Source: Rhizobium leguminosarum bv. viciae USDA 2370 (lineage in GTDB: Bacteria; Pseudomonadota; Alphaproteobacteria; Rhizobiales; Rhizobiaceae). From it: 61,219 nucleotides of DNA. Shown piece by piece: positions 9,568 through 19,791 of this stretch; position 1 is the stretch's first letter; every line of letters starts with the position of its first letter. The DNA lies in contig NZ_MRDL01000035.1 of NCBI RefSeq assembly GCF_002008365.1, positions 1 to 61,219 on the forward strand, given 5' to 3'. The notes beneath the pieces are model-generated. The model saw nothing but the letters and a program-made list of their open reading frames with translations. It had not been told where the DNA came from and made no database searches. Made by a program: the position numbers and the translations under genes.

Positions 9568-11841
9568 TCATATTTTTATCCGAAGCAACCGCAGTGCATT
9601 GATCGTCACCAGCACGGTGGCGCCGGTATCGGCAAGAATCGCTGGCCAGAGCCCGGTGATCCCTGCGATCGTCGTCACCAGAAACACCGCCTTCAGCCCG
9701 AGTGCGATGGTGATATTCTGCAGGATGTTGCGCATCGTGCGTTTGGAAAGTTCGATCATCCGCGCCACGTCGCCAACGCGTCCGTGCAGCACGGCGGCAT
9801 CCGCCGTCTCCAGCGCCACATCGGTGCCGCCGCCCATGGCGATGCCGATATCGGCAGCGGCCAGCGCCGGAGCATCGTTGATGCCGTCGCCGACCTTGGC
9901 GACGATGAAGCCCTGGCGCTTCAATTCGCCGACGACCCGCTGCTTATCCTCTGGCATCATCTCGCCGCGCCAATCGATGCCGAGCATACCGGCAACGGCT
10001 GCTGCCGTCCGCTTGTTGTCGCCCGTCAACATCATCGCCTTGATGCCTGCTGATTTGAGCGCAGCGAGCCCGGCCTCGGCATCCTCACGCGGCTCGTCAC
10101 GCATGGCGATCAGGCCGGCCGCAACACCGTTGACGAGCAGCACCGACACGCTCTTGCCCTCGTCGTTCAGCGCCGTGATGCGTGCATCCTGTTCCGCGCT
10201 GAGCGTCCCGCGCTCGCGGGCGGCAGGCGGCGACAGCAGATCCAGCGCCTCACCGCCGACTTTGCCGCTGACACCCTTGCCCGGCAGCGCTTCAAGCTCG
10301 AAGGCCGGCGGCACGGGAACGCCGTCCGCCTTGGCGCGGTTGAGGATCGCCAGCGCCAGCGGATGACTGGAACCCTGCTCCAGCACCGCCGCGCGCGACA
10401 GCACCTGCGCCTCGCTCAGGCCAAAGGAAATGATGTCACTCACCTGAGGCTTGCCTTCTGTCAGCGTGCCTGTCTTGTCGAAGGCGACCATCGTCACCTT
10501 GCCGAGCGTTTCCAACACCGCGCCGCCCTTCATCAGCAGCCCGCGCCGCGCACCGGATGAAAGCGAGGCGGCGATCGCCGCCGGCGTCGAGATGACGAGC
10601 GCGCAGGGGCAGCCGATCAAAAGGATCGCAAGGCCCTTGTAGACCCATTCGCCCCACGGCCCAGCGAACAGCAACGGTGGAACGACCGCGACAAGCGCTG
10701 CGACCACGACGACGCCGGGCGTGTAATAGCGCGAGAACCGATCGATGAAGCGTTCGGTCGGCGCCTTCGATTCCTGAGCTTCCTCCACCAGCTTGACGAC
10801 GCGGGCGATGGTATTGTCGGCGGCAGCCGCCGTGACGCGAACCCTGAGCACCGCATCGCCATTCACCGTGCCGGCAAAAACGACGGCATCGACGCCCTTG
10901 CGCACCGGCGTGCTCTCGCCCGTCACCGGCGCCTCGTCGATCGCGCTCTCGCCTGAGATGATGATGCCGTCCGCCGAGATCCGGTCGCCAGGACGAACCA
11001 TGATGATGGCGCCGACCGAAAGGCTTTCCGCCGGCACCTCCCGTGTCTGCCCATTGTCTTCGAGTAGCGCACTCTTCGGCACCAGGGCCGTCAGCGACTG
11101 GATGCTTTCGCGCGCCTTGCCCGCTGCCACCCCTTCCAGCAACTCGCCGACCAGAAAGAGGAACACAACGGTTGCCGCCTCTTCGCCGGCATTGATGATG
11201 ACGGCGCCGACAGCGGCGATCGTCATCAGCATCTCGATCGAAAACGGTGTGCCTGATAAAGAGGCCATGACGGCGCGCCGAGCGATCGGCACCAGCCCGA
11301 TCAGCATGGCGACGATGAAGGCATAGGACGCGATCGCCGGCACGAGATGGCCGACGGCATAGGCGGCAACGAGTGCCGCACCCGAAAGGATGGTCAGCCG
11401 GCCCTTCCTACTCTGCCACCAGGGACCGGCCATCGGCGCATGGTCGTGCCCGTGCAGCCCCTCGATTTCCTTCTCGGCATGATCGTGAGAATGGTCGTGG
11501 TCATGACTATGGCCTGCATGATCGTGCCCTTCATGGTCGTGGTCATGGCCCGCGTGATCACCGTGATCATGTCCATGGTCATGACGGTGCTGCGAGCCGT
11601 GTTCATGCGCAGGCGCAGCGTTTCCGGCAAGCGGCGCGACGGAATAGCCGAGCCCGGTCACCTTCTTCTCAATCGTCTTGAGATCGCTGCTGCCATCATG
11701 CCGGACGGTCATCGTGCCCGCCATCACCGAGACGGAAACATCGGCGACACCCGCCACGCGTCTGACCGCCGTATCGATCTTGGTTGCGCAGGCGGCGCAA
11801 TCCATGCCGCCAACCCGGTATCGTGTTTCGCTCTCAGCCAT
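9568..11841 (-). CDS. Zn/Cd/Pb-translocating P1B-type ATPase (ZntA/CadA type)
   Basis: Inner-membrane pump exporting soft divalent metals at the cost of ATP. An N-terminal heavy-metal domain with GMDCAAC (C15, C18) is followed by a long histidine-rich stretch (about residues 68-120, many HDH repeats), probably a metal buffer. Then come the TGES actuator loop, the CPC membrane motif (about 411-413), the DKTGT phosphorylation site (about 455), the SSHPLA motif and the GDGINDAPAL hinge. The CPC motif with the MerR-type partner fits the P1B-2 group. The ATG at 11841 follows AAGGAAGCGG. It diverges from the regulator gene at 11913 and ends at a clear terminator. Confidence 0.93.
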   Translation of the reverse strand: MAESETRYRVGGMDCAACATKIDTAVRRVAGVADVSVSVMAGTMTVRHDGSSDLKTIEKKVTGLGYSVAPLAGNAAPAHEHGSQHRHDHGHDHGDHAGHDHDHEGHDHAGHSHDHDHSHDHAEKEIEGLHGHDHAPMAGPWWQSRKGRLTILSGAALVAAYAVGHLVPAIASYAFIVAMLIGLVPIARRAVMASLSGTPFSIEMLMTIAAVGAVIINAGEEAATVVFLFLVGELLEGVAAGKARESIQSLTALVPKSALLEDNGQTREVPAESLSVGAIIMVRPGDRISADGIIISGESAIDEAPVTGESTPVRKGVDAVVFAGTVNGDAVLRVRVTAAAADNTIARVVKLVEEAQESKAPTERFIDRFSRYYTPGVVVVAALVAVVPPLLFAGPWGEWVYKGLAILLIGCPCALVISTPAAIAASLSSGARRGLLMKGGAVLETLGKVTMVAFDKTGTLTEGKPQVSDIISFGLSEAQVLSRAAVLEQGSSHPLALAILNRAKADGVPVPPAFELEALPGKGVSGKVGGEALDLLSPPAARERGTLSAEQDARITALNDEGKSVSVLLVNGVAAGLIAMRDEPREDAEAGLAALKSAGIKAMMLTGDNKRTAAAVAGMLGIDWRGEMMPEDKQRVVGELKRQGFIVAKVGDGINDAPALAAADIGIAMGGGTDVALETADAAVLHGRVGDVARMIELSKRTMRNILQNITIALGLKAVFLVTTIAGITGLWPAILADTGATVLVTINALRLLRIKI

Positions 11842-11871
11842 GAACCGCTTCCTTGTCAAATAGAAGCATCC

Positions 11872-11902
11872 CTCCTACATCCTCTAGCGACTAGAGGTGC
11901 AA
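11872..11902 (-). promoter_or_regulatory. MerR-type promoter/operator of the metal ATPase
   Basis: The perfect dyad CCTCTAG-CGA-CTAGAGG (11881-11897) sits between TTGCAC (-35, 11902-11897) and TAGGAG (-10, 11877-11872), read toward the ATPase. The spacer is 19 bp, the over-long spacing that MerR-family activators correct. The site also lies 16 bp upstream of the regulator start, which allows autoregulation. Confidence 0.75.
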
Positions 11903-11912
11903 GAGGAAAATT

Positions 11913-12335
11913 ATGAAAAGGATCACGATCGGTGAAGCCGCCCGCCAGAGTGGCGTCAAGGTACCGACGGTGCGTTATTACGAGAGCATCGGGCTGCTCG
12001 CGGCGCCGAGCCGCAGCGAGGGCAACCAGCGCTCCTTCGAACCCGCCGATATCAGCCGCCTCGCCTTCATCCGCCACGCCCGCGAACTCGGCTTCGAGAT
12101 CGAGGCGATCCGCACGCTACTCACCCTGCAGGACGATCCGCACCAATCCTGTGCCTCGGCCGACGCCATTGCCAAGGCCCGCCTCATCGAGGTCGAGCAG
12201 CGCATCCGCAGCCTGAGGGCGCTGAAGGCCGAGCTGGAAACCATGGTGGAAGGCTGCGGCCACGGCCGCGTCGACCAATGCCGCGTCATCGAGGTTCTCG
12301 CCGACCACGGCCAGTGCACGCATCCCCACCACTGA
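11913..12335 (+). CDS. MerR-family heavy-metal regulator (ZntR/CadR/PbrR type)
   Basis: A 140-residue metal-sensing activator. The N-terminal winged helix (ITIGEAARQSGVKVPTVRYY) and long dimerisation helix match the MerR family. Cysteines at 80, 115 and 123, with H117 and a CTHPHH tail, match the metal-binding pattern of divalent-metal sensors; the C115-C123 spacing lies between that of CadR and ZntR. The divergent P-type ATPase is the obvious target through the dyad at 11881-11897. Metal preference among Zn, Cd and Pb cannot be read from sequence. Confidence 0.92.
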   Translation: MKRITIGEAARQSGVKVPTVRYYESIGLLAAPSRSEGNQRSFEPADISRLAFIRHARELGFEIEAIRTLLTLQDDPHQSCASADAIAKARLIEVEQRIRSLRALKAELETMVEGCGHGRVDQCRVIEVLADHGQCTHPHH

Positions 12336-12403
12336 TCTCCGCCCTTGCAGGCGATCCGCGCCCGCGCCAAAACTGAACGAGACAGAATCGGGCGAAGACA
12401 TCA

Positions 12404-13612
12404 ATGAACCAGAAGCGGATTGCAATCATCGGCGGCGGCCCGGCGGGTCTCGCGGCTGCCGAACTGCTTTCCCGTGCCGGTCATGCGGTGACCGTCTATG
12501 ACGCCATGCCGACCTTTGCCCGCAAGTTTCTGCTGGCCGGCAAGTCCGGTCTCAACATCACCCATTCCGAGGATTATGCCCGTTTCACCACGCGCTTCGG
12601 AGCGGCCTCCGCCCGTCTGCGCCCCGCTCTTGATGCCTTTACCCCTGATGATATCAGGAATTGGGCAAGCGAGCTCGGGACGGAAACCTTCATCGGCTCG
12701 TCCGGCCGGGTTTTTCCGAAGGTGATGAAGGCCTCGCCTTTGCTGCGCGCCTGGCTCAGGCGGCTGGAGGCACAGGGCGCCACGCTGCGCACCCGCCACC
12801 GTTGGACCGGTTTTGCCGAAGACGGCTATGTTTTCGAAACGCCCGAAGGGCGCGGCATCGTCCATTGCGACGCAGCCCTGCTGGCGCTCGGCGGCGCAAG
12901 CTGGCCGCGCCTCGGCTCGGATGCTACCTGGGTACCTTGGCTGGCCGGCAGGGGTGTGGAAATTGACACTTTTCAACCCGCCAATTGCGGCTTCGTCGTC
13001 GGCTGGAGCGGGAACTTCAGCGAGCGTTTCGCCGGCGAGCCGGTAAAATCAGTCACCGCCACGTCCGAGGCCGGCACTTTTCCCGGCGAATTCGTCATCA
13101 CCGGCAGCGGCATCGAAGGCAGCCTCGTCTATACCCATACGGCCGCGTTGCGCGACCGGCTGCCGAACCATGGCAGCGCCGTCCTGACGCTCGACCTTGC
13201 ACCCGGCCGCACCATCGACAGGTTGAGCCGCGACCTTGCGCGGCAGGACGCTAAATCGAGCTTTTCAAACCGCCTGCGCAAGGGCGCCGGCCTCGACGGC
13301 GTCAAGGCGGCGCTGCTGCGCGAACTCGCTCCCGAGCGCGACCGAACCGATCCGGAGCGTCTCGCCCGCATGATCAAGGCCCTGCCGGTGCCGGTGATCG
13401 AAACCCGCCCGATCGCCGAAGCGATCTCCTCAGCCGGCGGCATCCGCTGGAGCGGCGTCGACGAGAGCTACATGTTGAAGGCACTGCCGGGCACCTTCGT
13501 CGCCGGCGAAATGCTCGACTGGGAGGCGCCGACTGGTGGCTATCTCCTCACCGCCTGCCTGGCGACCGGCCGGGCGGCAGCCCGTGGCATCGAGGCCTGG
13601 CTGCAGCGCTAG
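12404..13612 (+). CDS. NAD(P)/FAD-dependent oxidoreductase, HI0933/YhiN-like (TIGR03862 type)
   Basis: A cytoplasmic flavoprotein of 402 residues. The N-terminal Rossmann motif IAIIGGGPAGLAAAELL binds FAD. The GKSGLNITHSE segment is the signature of the HI0933-like family. The C-terminal GGIRWSGVDESYM and GEMLDWEAPTGGYLL motifs complete the FAD fold. The reaction is unknown for this family. It follows the MerR-type gene by 68 bp in the same direction but has no evident metal role. Confidence 0.85.
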   Translation: MNQKRIAIIGGGPAGLAAAELLSRAGHAVTVYDAMPTFARKFLLAGKSGLNITHSEDYARFTTRFGAASARLRPALDAFTPDDIRNWASELGTETFIGSSGRVFPKVMKASPLLRAWLRRLEAQGATLRTRHRWTGFAEDGYVFETPEGRGIVHCDAALLALGGASWPRLGSDATWVPWLAGRGVEIDTFQPANCGFVVGWSGNFSERFAGEPVKSVTATSEAGTFPGEFVITGSGIEGSLVYTHTAALRDRLPNHGSAVLTLDLAPGRTIDRLSRDLARQDAKSSFSNRLRKGAGLDGVKAALLRELAPERDRTDPERLARMIKALPVPVIETRPIAEAISSAGGIRWSGVDESYMLKALPGTFVAGEMLDWEAPTGGYLLTACLATGRAAARGIEAWLQR

Positions 13613-13661
13613 AGCGCTGGAAGCTGTCAGCCTTGAGGCAAAACAACAAGATCATCCTCAA

Positions 13662-14147
13662 TCAGACCGAGGCCGGATGGAAGGTCATAGCGAGACCATT
13701 CATGCAGTAGCGAAGCCCGGTTGGCTTCGGGCCGTCATCGAAGACATGGCCGAGGTGACCGCCGCAACGGCTGCAGTGCACGGCGGTACGTGCCATGCTG
13801 AAGGTCGTGTCGCCGGTCGTGCCGACGGCATTTTCAAGCGGCGCCCAGAAGCTCGGCCAGCCAGTGCCGCTGTCGAATTTGGTGGTCGAGGAAAAGAGGT
13901 CCTGGTCGCAGCCGGCGCAGGCGAAATTGCCCTTTCGCTCCTCATGCAGCAAGGCACTGGTGAAGGGATGTTCCGTCCCCGCCTGGCGCAGGATGACATA
14001 TTGATCCGGCGTCAGCAGCTTGCGCCATTCCTCCTCGGTGTGGGTCACCGCAAACCTCTCGCCGGCGATTGCCTTGCCGGCCGGACCTGAGCGAACCGCA
14101 AGCGCCCCAAAAGCAGCGCCCATCAGCAACAATCGTCTGTTCAGCAT
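13662..14147 (-). CDS. msrB: Exported methionine-R-sulfoxide reductase MsrB
   Basis: Reduces methionine-R-sulfoxide in damaged proteins. The 161-residue protein starts with a signal-like segment (NRRLLLMGAAFGALAV) carrying a twin arginine, so periplasmic, possibly Tat, export is likely. Zinc cysteines are C77/C80 and C125/C128, and the catalytic cysteine is C148 in RYCMN. Stand-alone MsrB with a signal peptide differs from the common cytoplasmic form. It diverges from the GAF-Fis regulator gene and is convergent with the flavoprotein. Confidence 0.93.
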   Translation of the reverse strand: MLNRRLLLMGAAFGALAVRSGPAGKAIAGERFAVTHTEEEWRKLLTPDQYVILRQAGTEHPFTSALLHEERKGNFACAGCDQDLFSSTTKFDSGTGWPSFWAPLENAVGTTGDTTFSMARTAVHCSRCGGHLGHVFDDGPKPTGLRYCMNGLAMTFHPASV

Positions 14148-14356
14148 GGTCGGATCTCCTCATCTGGCAAACCTTGCTTCTGTACAGAACTACGAGGGAG
14201 AGAGGTCATTTGTTACGCCATGGCTGCCCAAACACCGAAATGTGATTTCAGCCACTTTCGTCAGCAGGCGCCGCACGCTGACGAGCGCCAGCGCCGGCCG
14301 ATTGCAAACCAGCCGCTTTTCCATCAGAGTGTGCTGAAATTCGGTGGGAGGAGCCG

Positions 14357-15316
14357 ATGCACGAACACTCAGCGCACGCCGAGTACGTCTACACGTCTGC
14401 CCAGCGCGACTCTGCGGCAGCCAGTTCTCCTGTTGTCGCCTCATGGCGGCGGTGCATGACCATGCACCAGCTCGCCCCCGAGGACCAGCGGGCTCCACTG
14501 CGCCTCACCGACCTGGAATTCCGCCGTGCGCGCGAGCAGTCCGATCAGCTGATCGCCAGCGCGACGGAAGAGCTCGATCGTCTCTTTACCACCGTTGGCA
14601 GGGCCGGCTGTTGCCTGCTTCTGACCGACAAGAACGGCATCGCGCTGGAGCGCCGGGGCGCTGCCGGCGACGACAAGGAATTCCGCGAACTCGGGCTCTG
14701 GACCGGCTCGGTCTGGACAGAGGCCAGCATCGGCACCAACGGTATCGGCACTGCACTTGCCGACGAGCGTGCCGTCGCCATCTTCCGCGATCAGCATTTT
14801 TTCAGCTCGAATACCAGCCTCAGCTGCACGACGGCGCCGATCCGCGATCATCGTGGCCGGGTGGCCGCAGCCCTCGACATCTCCGCATGTCGCGAAGACG
14901 TCAACGAGATGACGCTGGCGATCCTGACGCAGACCGTGCGCGATGCAGCGATGCGCATCGAGCTCAACCTCTTCCGCTCGGCCTTTGCCGGCGCCCGTTT
15001 CCTGATGGTCCCGGCCGGCACCAATTCCGCCGCCGCTTTGCTGGCCGTCGACAGGCACGATTTGGTGCTCGGCGCGACGCGCGCCGCCCGCGTCGCGTTG
15101 CAGCTGGACGACAAACGCATCGCCGCCGGCATTCCGGCAGCCGATGCCCTGCACGAGGCTGGCGTTTCCCAGCAGGACGAGATGGTCGAGGCGGAGAAGG
15201 CGGCACTGCTGCGGGCGCTGTCGCGCGCCGGCGGCAATGTTTCGCAGGCCGCGATCGCGCTCGGCATCAGCCGCGCCACGCTACACAGGAAGATGAATAA
15301 GCTCGATCTCCACTGA
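14357..15316 (+). CDS. GAF-Fis regulator without AAA+ domain (AcoR-like)
   Basis: A 319-residue regulator. The N-terminal two thirds resemble the AcoR/DhaR sensor region with a GAF-type fold ([27 protein letters not shown]). The C-terminus is a Fis-type helix-turn-helix ([20 protein letters not shown]). The sigma-54-interacting AAA+ domain that separates these in AcoR is absent: there is no GAFTGA and no Walker A. GGGAGG precedes the ATG. The aldehyde dehydrogenase at 15483 is the probable target, through the perfect dyad at 15360-15377. Confidence 0.85.
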   Translation: MHEHSAHAEYVYTSAQRDSAAASSPVVASWRRCMTMHQLAPEDQRAPLRLTDLEFRRAREQSDQLIASATEELDRLFTTVGRAGCCLLLTDKNGIALERRGAAGDDKEFRELGLWTGSVWTEASIGTNGIGTALADERAVAIFRDQHFFSSNTSLSCTTAPIRDHRGRVAAALDISACREDVNEMTLAILTQTVRDAAMRIELNLFRSAFAGARFLMVPAGTNSAAALLAVDRHDLVLGATRAARVALQLDDKRIAAGIPAADALHEAGVSQQDEMVEAEKAALLRALSRAGGNVSQAAIALGISRATLHRKMNKLDLH

Positions 15317-15359
15317 TCGGAGCAAAGGTCCCGCTCCTGGAGCAATCGTAACCCGATGC

Positions 15360-15377
15360 TGTCGCAGGTCTGCGACA
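15360..15377. promoter_or_regulatory. Perfect 18-bp palindrome before the aldehyde dehydrogenase
   Basis: TGTCGCAG-GT-CTGCGACA has 8-bp arms and a 2-bp centre, about 105 bp before the dehydrogenase start and 44 bp after the regulator stop. It is a strong candidate binding site for the adjacent Fis-type regulator. No -24/-12 sigma-54 promoter is visible between it and the gene. Confidence 0.7.
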
Positions 15378-15482
15378 CTGTGCACTGCGGTATGGATGAC
15401 CCGCCCTGTTCCTTCCGCCAAAACATGCTCATTTTCCTCTCACTGGTTCGCTTGGGAACCTGGATCATCAAGGGAGGATGAC

Positions 15483-16991
<1,509 letters not shown>

Positions 16992-17018
16992 GAGCAGCCG
17001 ATGATGTTATGATGAAAA

Positions 17019-17045
17019 GCCTTCTCCCCGACACGGGGAGAAGGC
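17019..17045. terminator. Strong 12-bp hairpin after the aldehyde dehydrogenase
   Basis: GCCTTCTCCCCG-ACA-CGGGGAGAAGGC is a perfect stem with a 3-base loop, 27 bp past the dehydrogenase stop. The T-run after it is weak (TTGTCTTT). Hairpins with this CTTCTCCCC core recur between genes in rhizobial genomes, so it may be a dispersed palindromic repeat as well as a terminator or attenuator before the DUF779 gene. Confidence 0.65.
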
Positions 17046-17156
17046 CTTGTCTTTAGAGCGCCACGCATCCCGTAGGACGCCATAACGCTTTGAATTTGCG
17101 TATAATCTTTCCGAAAATCGATCCGATTTCGGGGTTATCCGCCTGAGGAGGCAGCC

Positions 17157-17549
17157 ATGGAAACCACCATCAACGGCGAAGCGCGTGTTCTCGCAACCGA
17201 CACAGCTCTCGATTTGATCGCAGAAATCAAGCGGGATCATCCCGATATCCTCTTCCACCAGTCCGGCGGCTGCTGCGACGGCTCCTCGCCGATGTGTTAT
17301 CCGACTAATGAATTCATGATCGGCGACAACGACGTCAAGCTCGGCGAGATCGGCGGCGTACCGGTCTACATCAGCGCCAGCCAGTTCGAGGCATGGAAGC
17401 ATACGCAGCTGATCATCGACGTCGTACCGGGCCGCGGCGGCATGTTCTCGCTCGACAATGGCCGGGAGAAACGCTTCCTGACCCGCTCCCGCCTCTTTGG
17501 CGGCGGCGAGGCTTGCGCATTGCCTGATGTGAAGGTCAGGGCGGTTTAA
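17157..17549 (+). CDS. DUF779 family protein
   Basis: A 130-residue protein of unknown biochemical function. It has conserved FHQSGGCCDGSSPMCYP and DVVPGRGGMFSLDN motifs typical of DUF779, with a pair of adjacent cysteines and a third nearby that could bind a metal or be redox active. The family is repeatedly found next to acetaldehyde-type dehydrogenases and alcohol dehydrogenases, as here. A function in aldehyde metabolism or in maturation of its enzyme is an inference from context. Confidence 0.85.
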   Translation: METTINGEARVLATDTALDLIAEIKRDHPDILFHQSGGCCDGSSPMCYPTNEFMIGDNDVKLGEIGGVPVYISASQFEAWKHTQLIIDVVPGRGGMFSLDNGREKRFLTRSRLFGGGEACALPDVKVRAV

Positions 17550-17654
17550 TGCCGTCGCCTTATCGGGTACAATTTTGCCTGTAGTATTCCCATAGTACCT
17601 GCACTCCGTCGCTGTTTGCTACTCTCCGCCAGTTGGTTTCAAAGGGAGGAAACG

Positions 17655-18251
17655 ATGCCAGCCTCAAAGATCCTGATGATCACCGGTGATTTCACCGAAG
17701 ATTACGAAACGATGGTGCCGTTCCAGACGCTGCTCGCCTGCGGCTACACAGTCGACGCCGTCTGCCCGGGCAAGAAGGCCGGCGACACCATCGCCACCGC
17801 CATCCACGATTTCGAAGGCGACCAGACCTATTCCGAAAAACGCGGCCATAATTTCGCTCTAAATGCCACCTTCGACAGCGTGCGCGCCGAAGATTACGAT
17901 GCGCTCGTCATCCCCGGCGGCCGCGCACCCGAATATCTGCGCCTCAATGCCGAGGTCATCAAATCCGTGCGGCACTTCTTCGACGCCGGAAAACCCGTCG
18001 CCGCTATTTGCCACGGCGCACAGCTGCTTGCCGCCGCCGGGGTTTTGAAGGGCCGCACCTGCTCGGCCTATCCCGCCTGCCGGCCGGAAGTCGAACTTGC
18101 CGGCGGCATCTATGCCGACATCGCTATCAGCGATGCAGTCTCGGACGGCAATCTGGTCACGGCACCCGCCTGGCCCGCCCATCCCTCGTGGCTGCGTCAG
18201 TTCATGGCCGTGCTCGATGCCGCAGCACTGCTGGAAACCAACGCCGCCTAA
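17655..18251 (+). CDS. DJ-1/PfpI family protein
   Basis: A 198-residue member of the DJ-1/PfpI superfamily (glyoxalase III, deglycase or chaperone-like). The nucleophile-elbow cysteine lies in [10 protein letters not shown], and the glutamate partner is probably in the N-terminal DFTEDYE segment. GGGAGG precedes the ATG at 17655. It forms a two-gene unit with the RHH protein 24 bp downstream. A stress or aldehyde role is plausible but unproven. Confidence 0.88.
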   Translation: MPASKILMITGDFTEDYETMVPFQTLLACGYTVDAVCPGKKAGDTIATAIHDFEGDQTYSEKRGHNFALNATFDSVRAEDYDALVIPGGRAPEYLRLNAEVIKSVRHFFDAGKPVAAICHGAQLLAAAGVLKGRTCSAYPACRPEVELAGGIYADIAISDAVSDGNLVTAPAWPAHPSWLRQFMAVLDAAALLETNAA

Positions 18252-18275
18252 GAAGGGCGGCACCGGGAGGACGAC

Positions 18276-18626
18276 ATGTGTGAATTGTTCATCAAGGCCG
18301 ATGCGCGGCTCTGGGAAAGCGCCACCCGGTCGCTGCGCATCGACGGCATGGTCACCAGCGTCAGGCTGGAGAATTTCTTCTGGTCGAAGCTCGAGGAGAT
18401 CGCCCGCCGCGACGGCATGAACGTCGTCCAGCTGATCACCCGGCTGCATCATGAATCGATCGATGCCGGCCATGACCTTGGAAACTTCACATCCTTCCTG
18501 CGGGTCTGCTGCGCCCGCTATCTTGACTTGCAGCTCGCAGGTGACATCCCAGCCGACGTCACCCGCCCAATCTCCGGTCTCGACGCCCCTGGAATTCTCG
18601 GCCGAGAACGGGCGAAGTATCACTGA
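18276..18626 (+). CDS. Ribbon-helix-helix domain protein
   Basis: A 116-residue protein whose middle (RSLRIDGMVTSVRLENFFW, then KLEEIARRDGMNVVQLITRL) matches the RHH_4 family found in alphaproteobacteria. It is probably a small DNA-binding regulator, or an adaptor. It is cotranscribed with the DJ-1 gene. No toxin gene is adjacent, so it is not an obvious antitoxin. Confidence 0.75.
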   Translation: MCELFIKADARLWESATRSLRIDGMVTSVRLENFFWSKLEEIARRDGMNVVQLITRLHHESIDAGHDLGNFTSFLRVCCARYLDLQLAGDIPADVTRPISGLDAPGILGRERAKYH

Positions 18627-18788
18627 AAGCCGGTCCGACCGGACCATCGGACAATGACGGACGGAACTGCCCGCGGATAACCACTCGGGATGTCTGACCT
18701 TGTCTTCCCCAGCGGGCTTGCACTGCCGGGCAGCCTGGATCAACAATGCGCGGCATCATCCAGCACCGGCACCGTCAGGAGATCTGCC

Positions 18789-19496
18789 ATGAACGACCAG
18801 AAAGCCGTGATCGTCACGGGAGCCGGCGGCAACCTCGGCAGCGCCGTTGTCCGCGAGCTTGCCAACGCCGGCGCAAAACTCGTCTGCATGAACCGTTCGA
18901 GCAGTGAGCTGGAAGCCTTGGCCGGTGATCTTCCTGCCTCCACCGAGTTTCTGTCGATCGCCGGAACGGATCTCACCGATTATGCTTCCTGCGCCGCCGC
19001 CGTCGCCCGGGCCGTAAAGCGCTTCGGCGGTGTCAGCGCATTGGTCAATACCGTCGGCGGTTTCCAGATGGGGCCGGTCGGGCCGGAGGCCCCCGCGCAG
19101 TGGGAGACGATGATGACCGCAAACGCCCGCACTGCGCTGACGATCAGCGCCGCGGTTCTCCCGACCATGAAAGCCGCCGGCTACGGCCGCATCGTTCATA
19201 TCGCCGCCGCGCCCGGCCTGAAGGCCGGCGCCAAGCAGGCCGCTTACGCCGCCTCGAAAGCCGCTGTCATCCGTCTGACCGAGGCGATCGCTGCCGAATG
19301 CCGCGACGACCGCATCACCGCCAACTGCATCCTGCCCGGGACAATCGACACGCCTGAGAATCGCGCGGCCATGCCCGATGCGAAGACCGATGGCTGGGTG
19401 TCGCCGCAATCGATCGCCCGCCTCATCGCCTTCCTGATTTCGCCGGCCGCAGCCGTCGTCACTGGCGCAGCAATCCCCGCGACCGGCCGCGAATAG
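18789..19496 (+). CDS. Short-chain dehydrogenase/reductase-like protein, divergent active site
   Basis: A 235-residue Rossmann protein. TGAGGNLGSAV is the nucleotide-binding loop and YAASK holds the Tyr-Lys pair. The usual catalytic serine 13 residues before the tyrosine is alanine (HIAAAPGLKAG), and NNAG is changed to NTVG. The C-terminus keeps the family layout (NCILPGTIDTPENR). It may have altered or lost redox chemistry. The ATG at 18789 follows CAGGAG. It stands alone, 160 bp after the RHH gene. Confidence 0.85.
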   Translation: MNDQKAVIVTGAGGNLGSAVVRELANAGAKLVCMNRSSSELEALAGDLPASTEFLSIAGTDLTDYASCAAAVARAVKRFGGVSALVNTVGGFQMGPVGPEAPAQWETMMTANARTALTISAAVLPTMKAAGYGRIVHIAAAPGLKAGAKQAAYAASKAAVIRLTEAIAAECRDDRITANCILPGTIDTPENRAAMPDAKTDGWVSPQSIARLIAFLISPAAAVVTGAAIPATGRE

Positions 19497-19791
19497 TGGA
19501 AGACGCGGCGTGAGCCCGCCGTCGAAACGCGCTTCAACCGCCGCGCCGAGCTTTGGCCGGCCTCGCCTTGCCTTCCGTTTCGGCGGCAGTCCCCTTGTCG
19601 TGAGCAATGGGTGATGAGACTACAGAGACCTGCAAGTTTTAATCAGTGACACACGATCTGGCTTGAGGTTCGGTTCGCCTTAAGGCAGCCTCGTCTCCGC
19701 CCGCTCATGTGACGGGCACAAGACAGCGGGCGGACACAATGGTCGTGAGGATCGCATTGCGGCGGCATTTGCCAGAAGGCGGGTGGTTTCG

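Noticed and set aside
14344..15300. Long Arg-rich open frame overlapping the GAF-Fis regulator
   Set aside because: It is the shifted-frame shadow of a clear regulator gene in GC-rich DNA.
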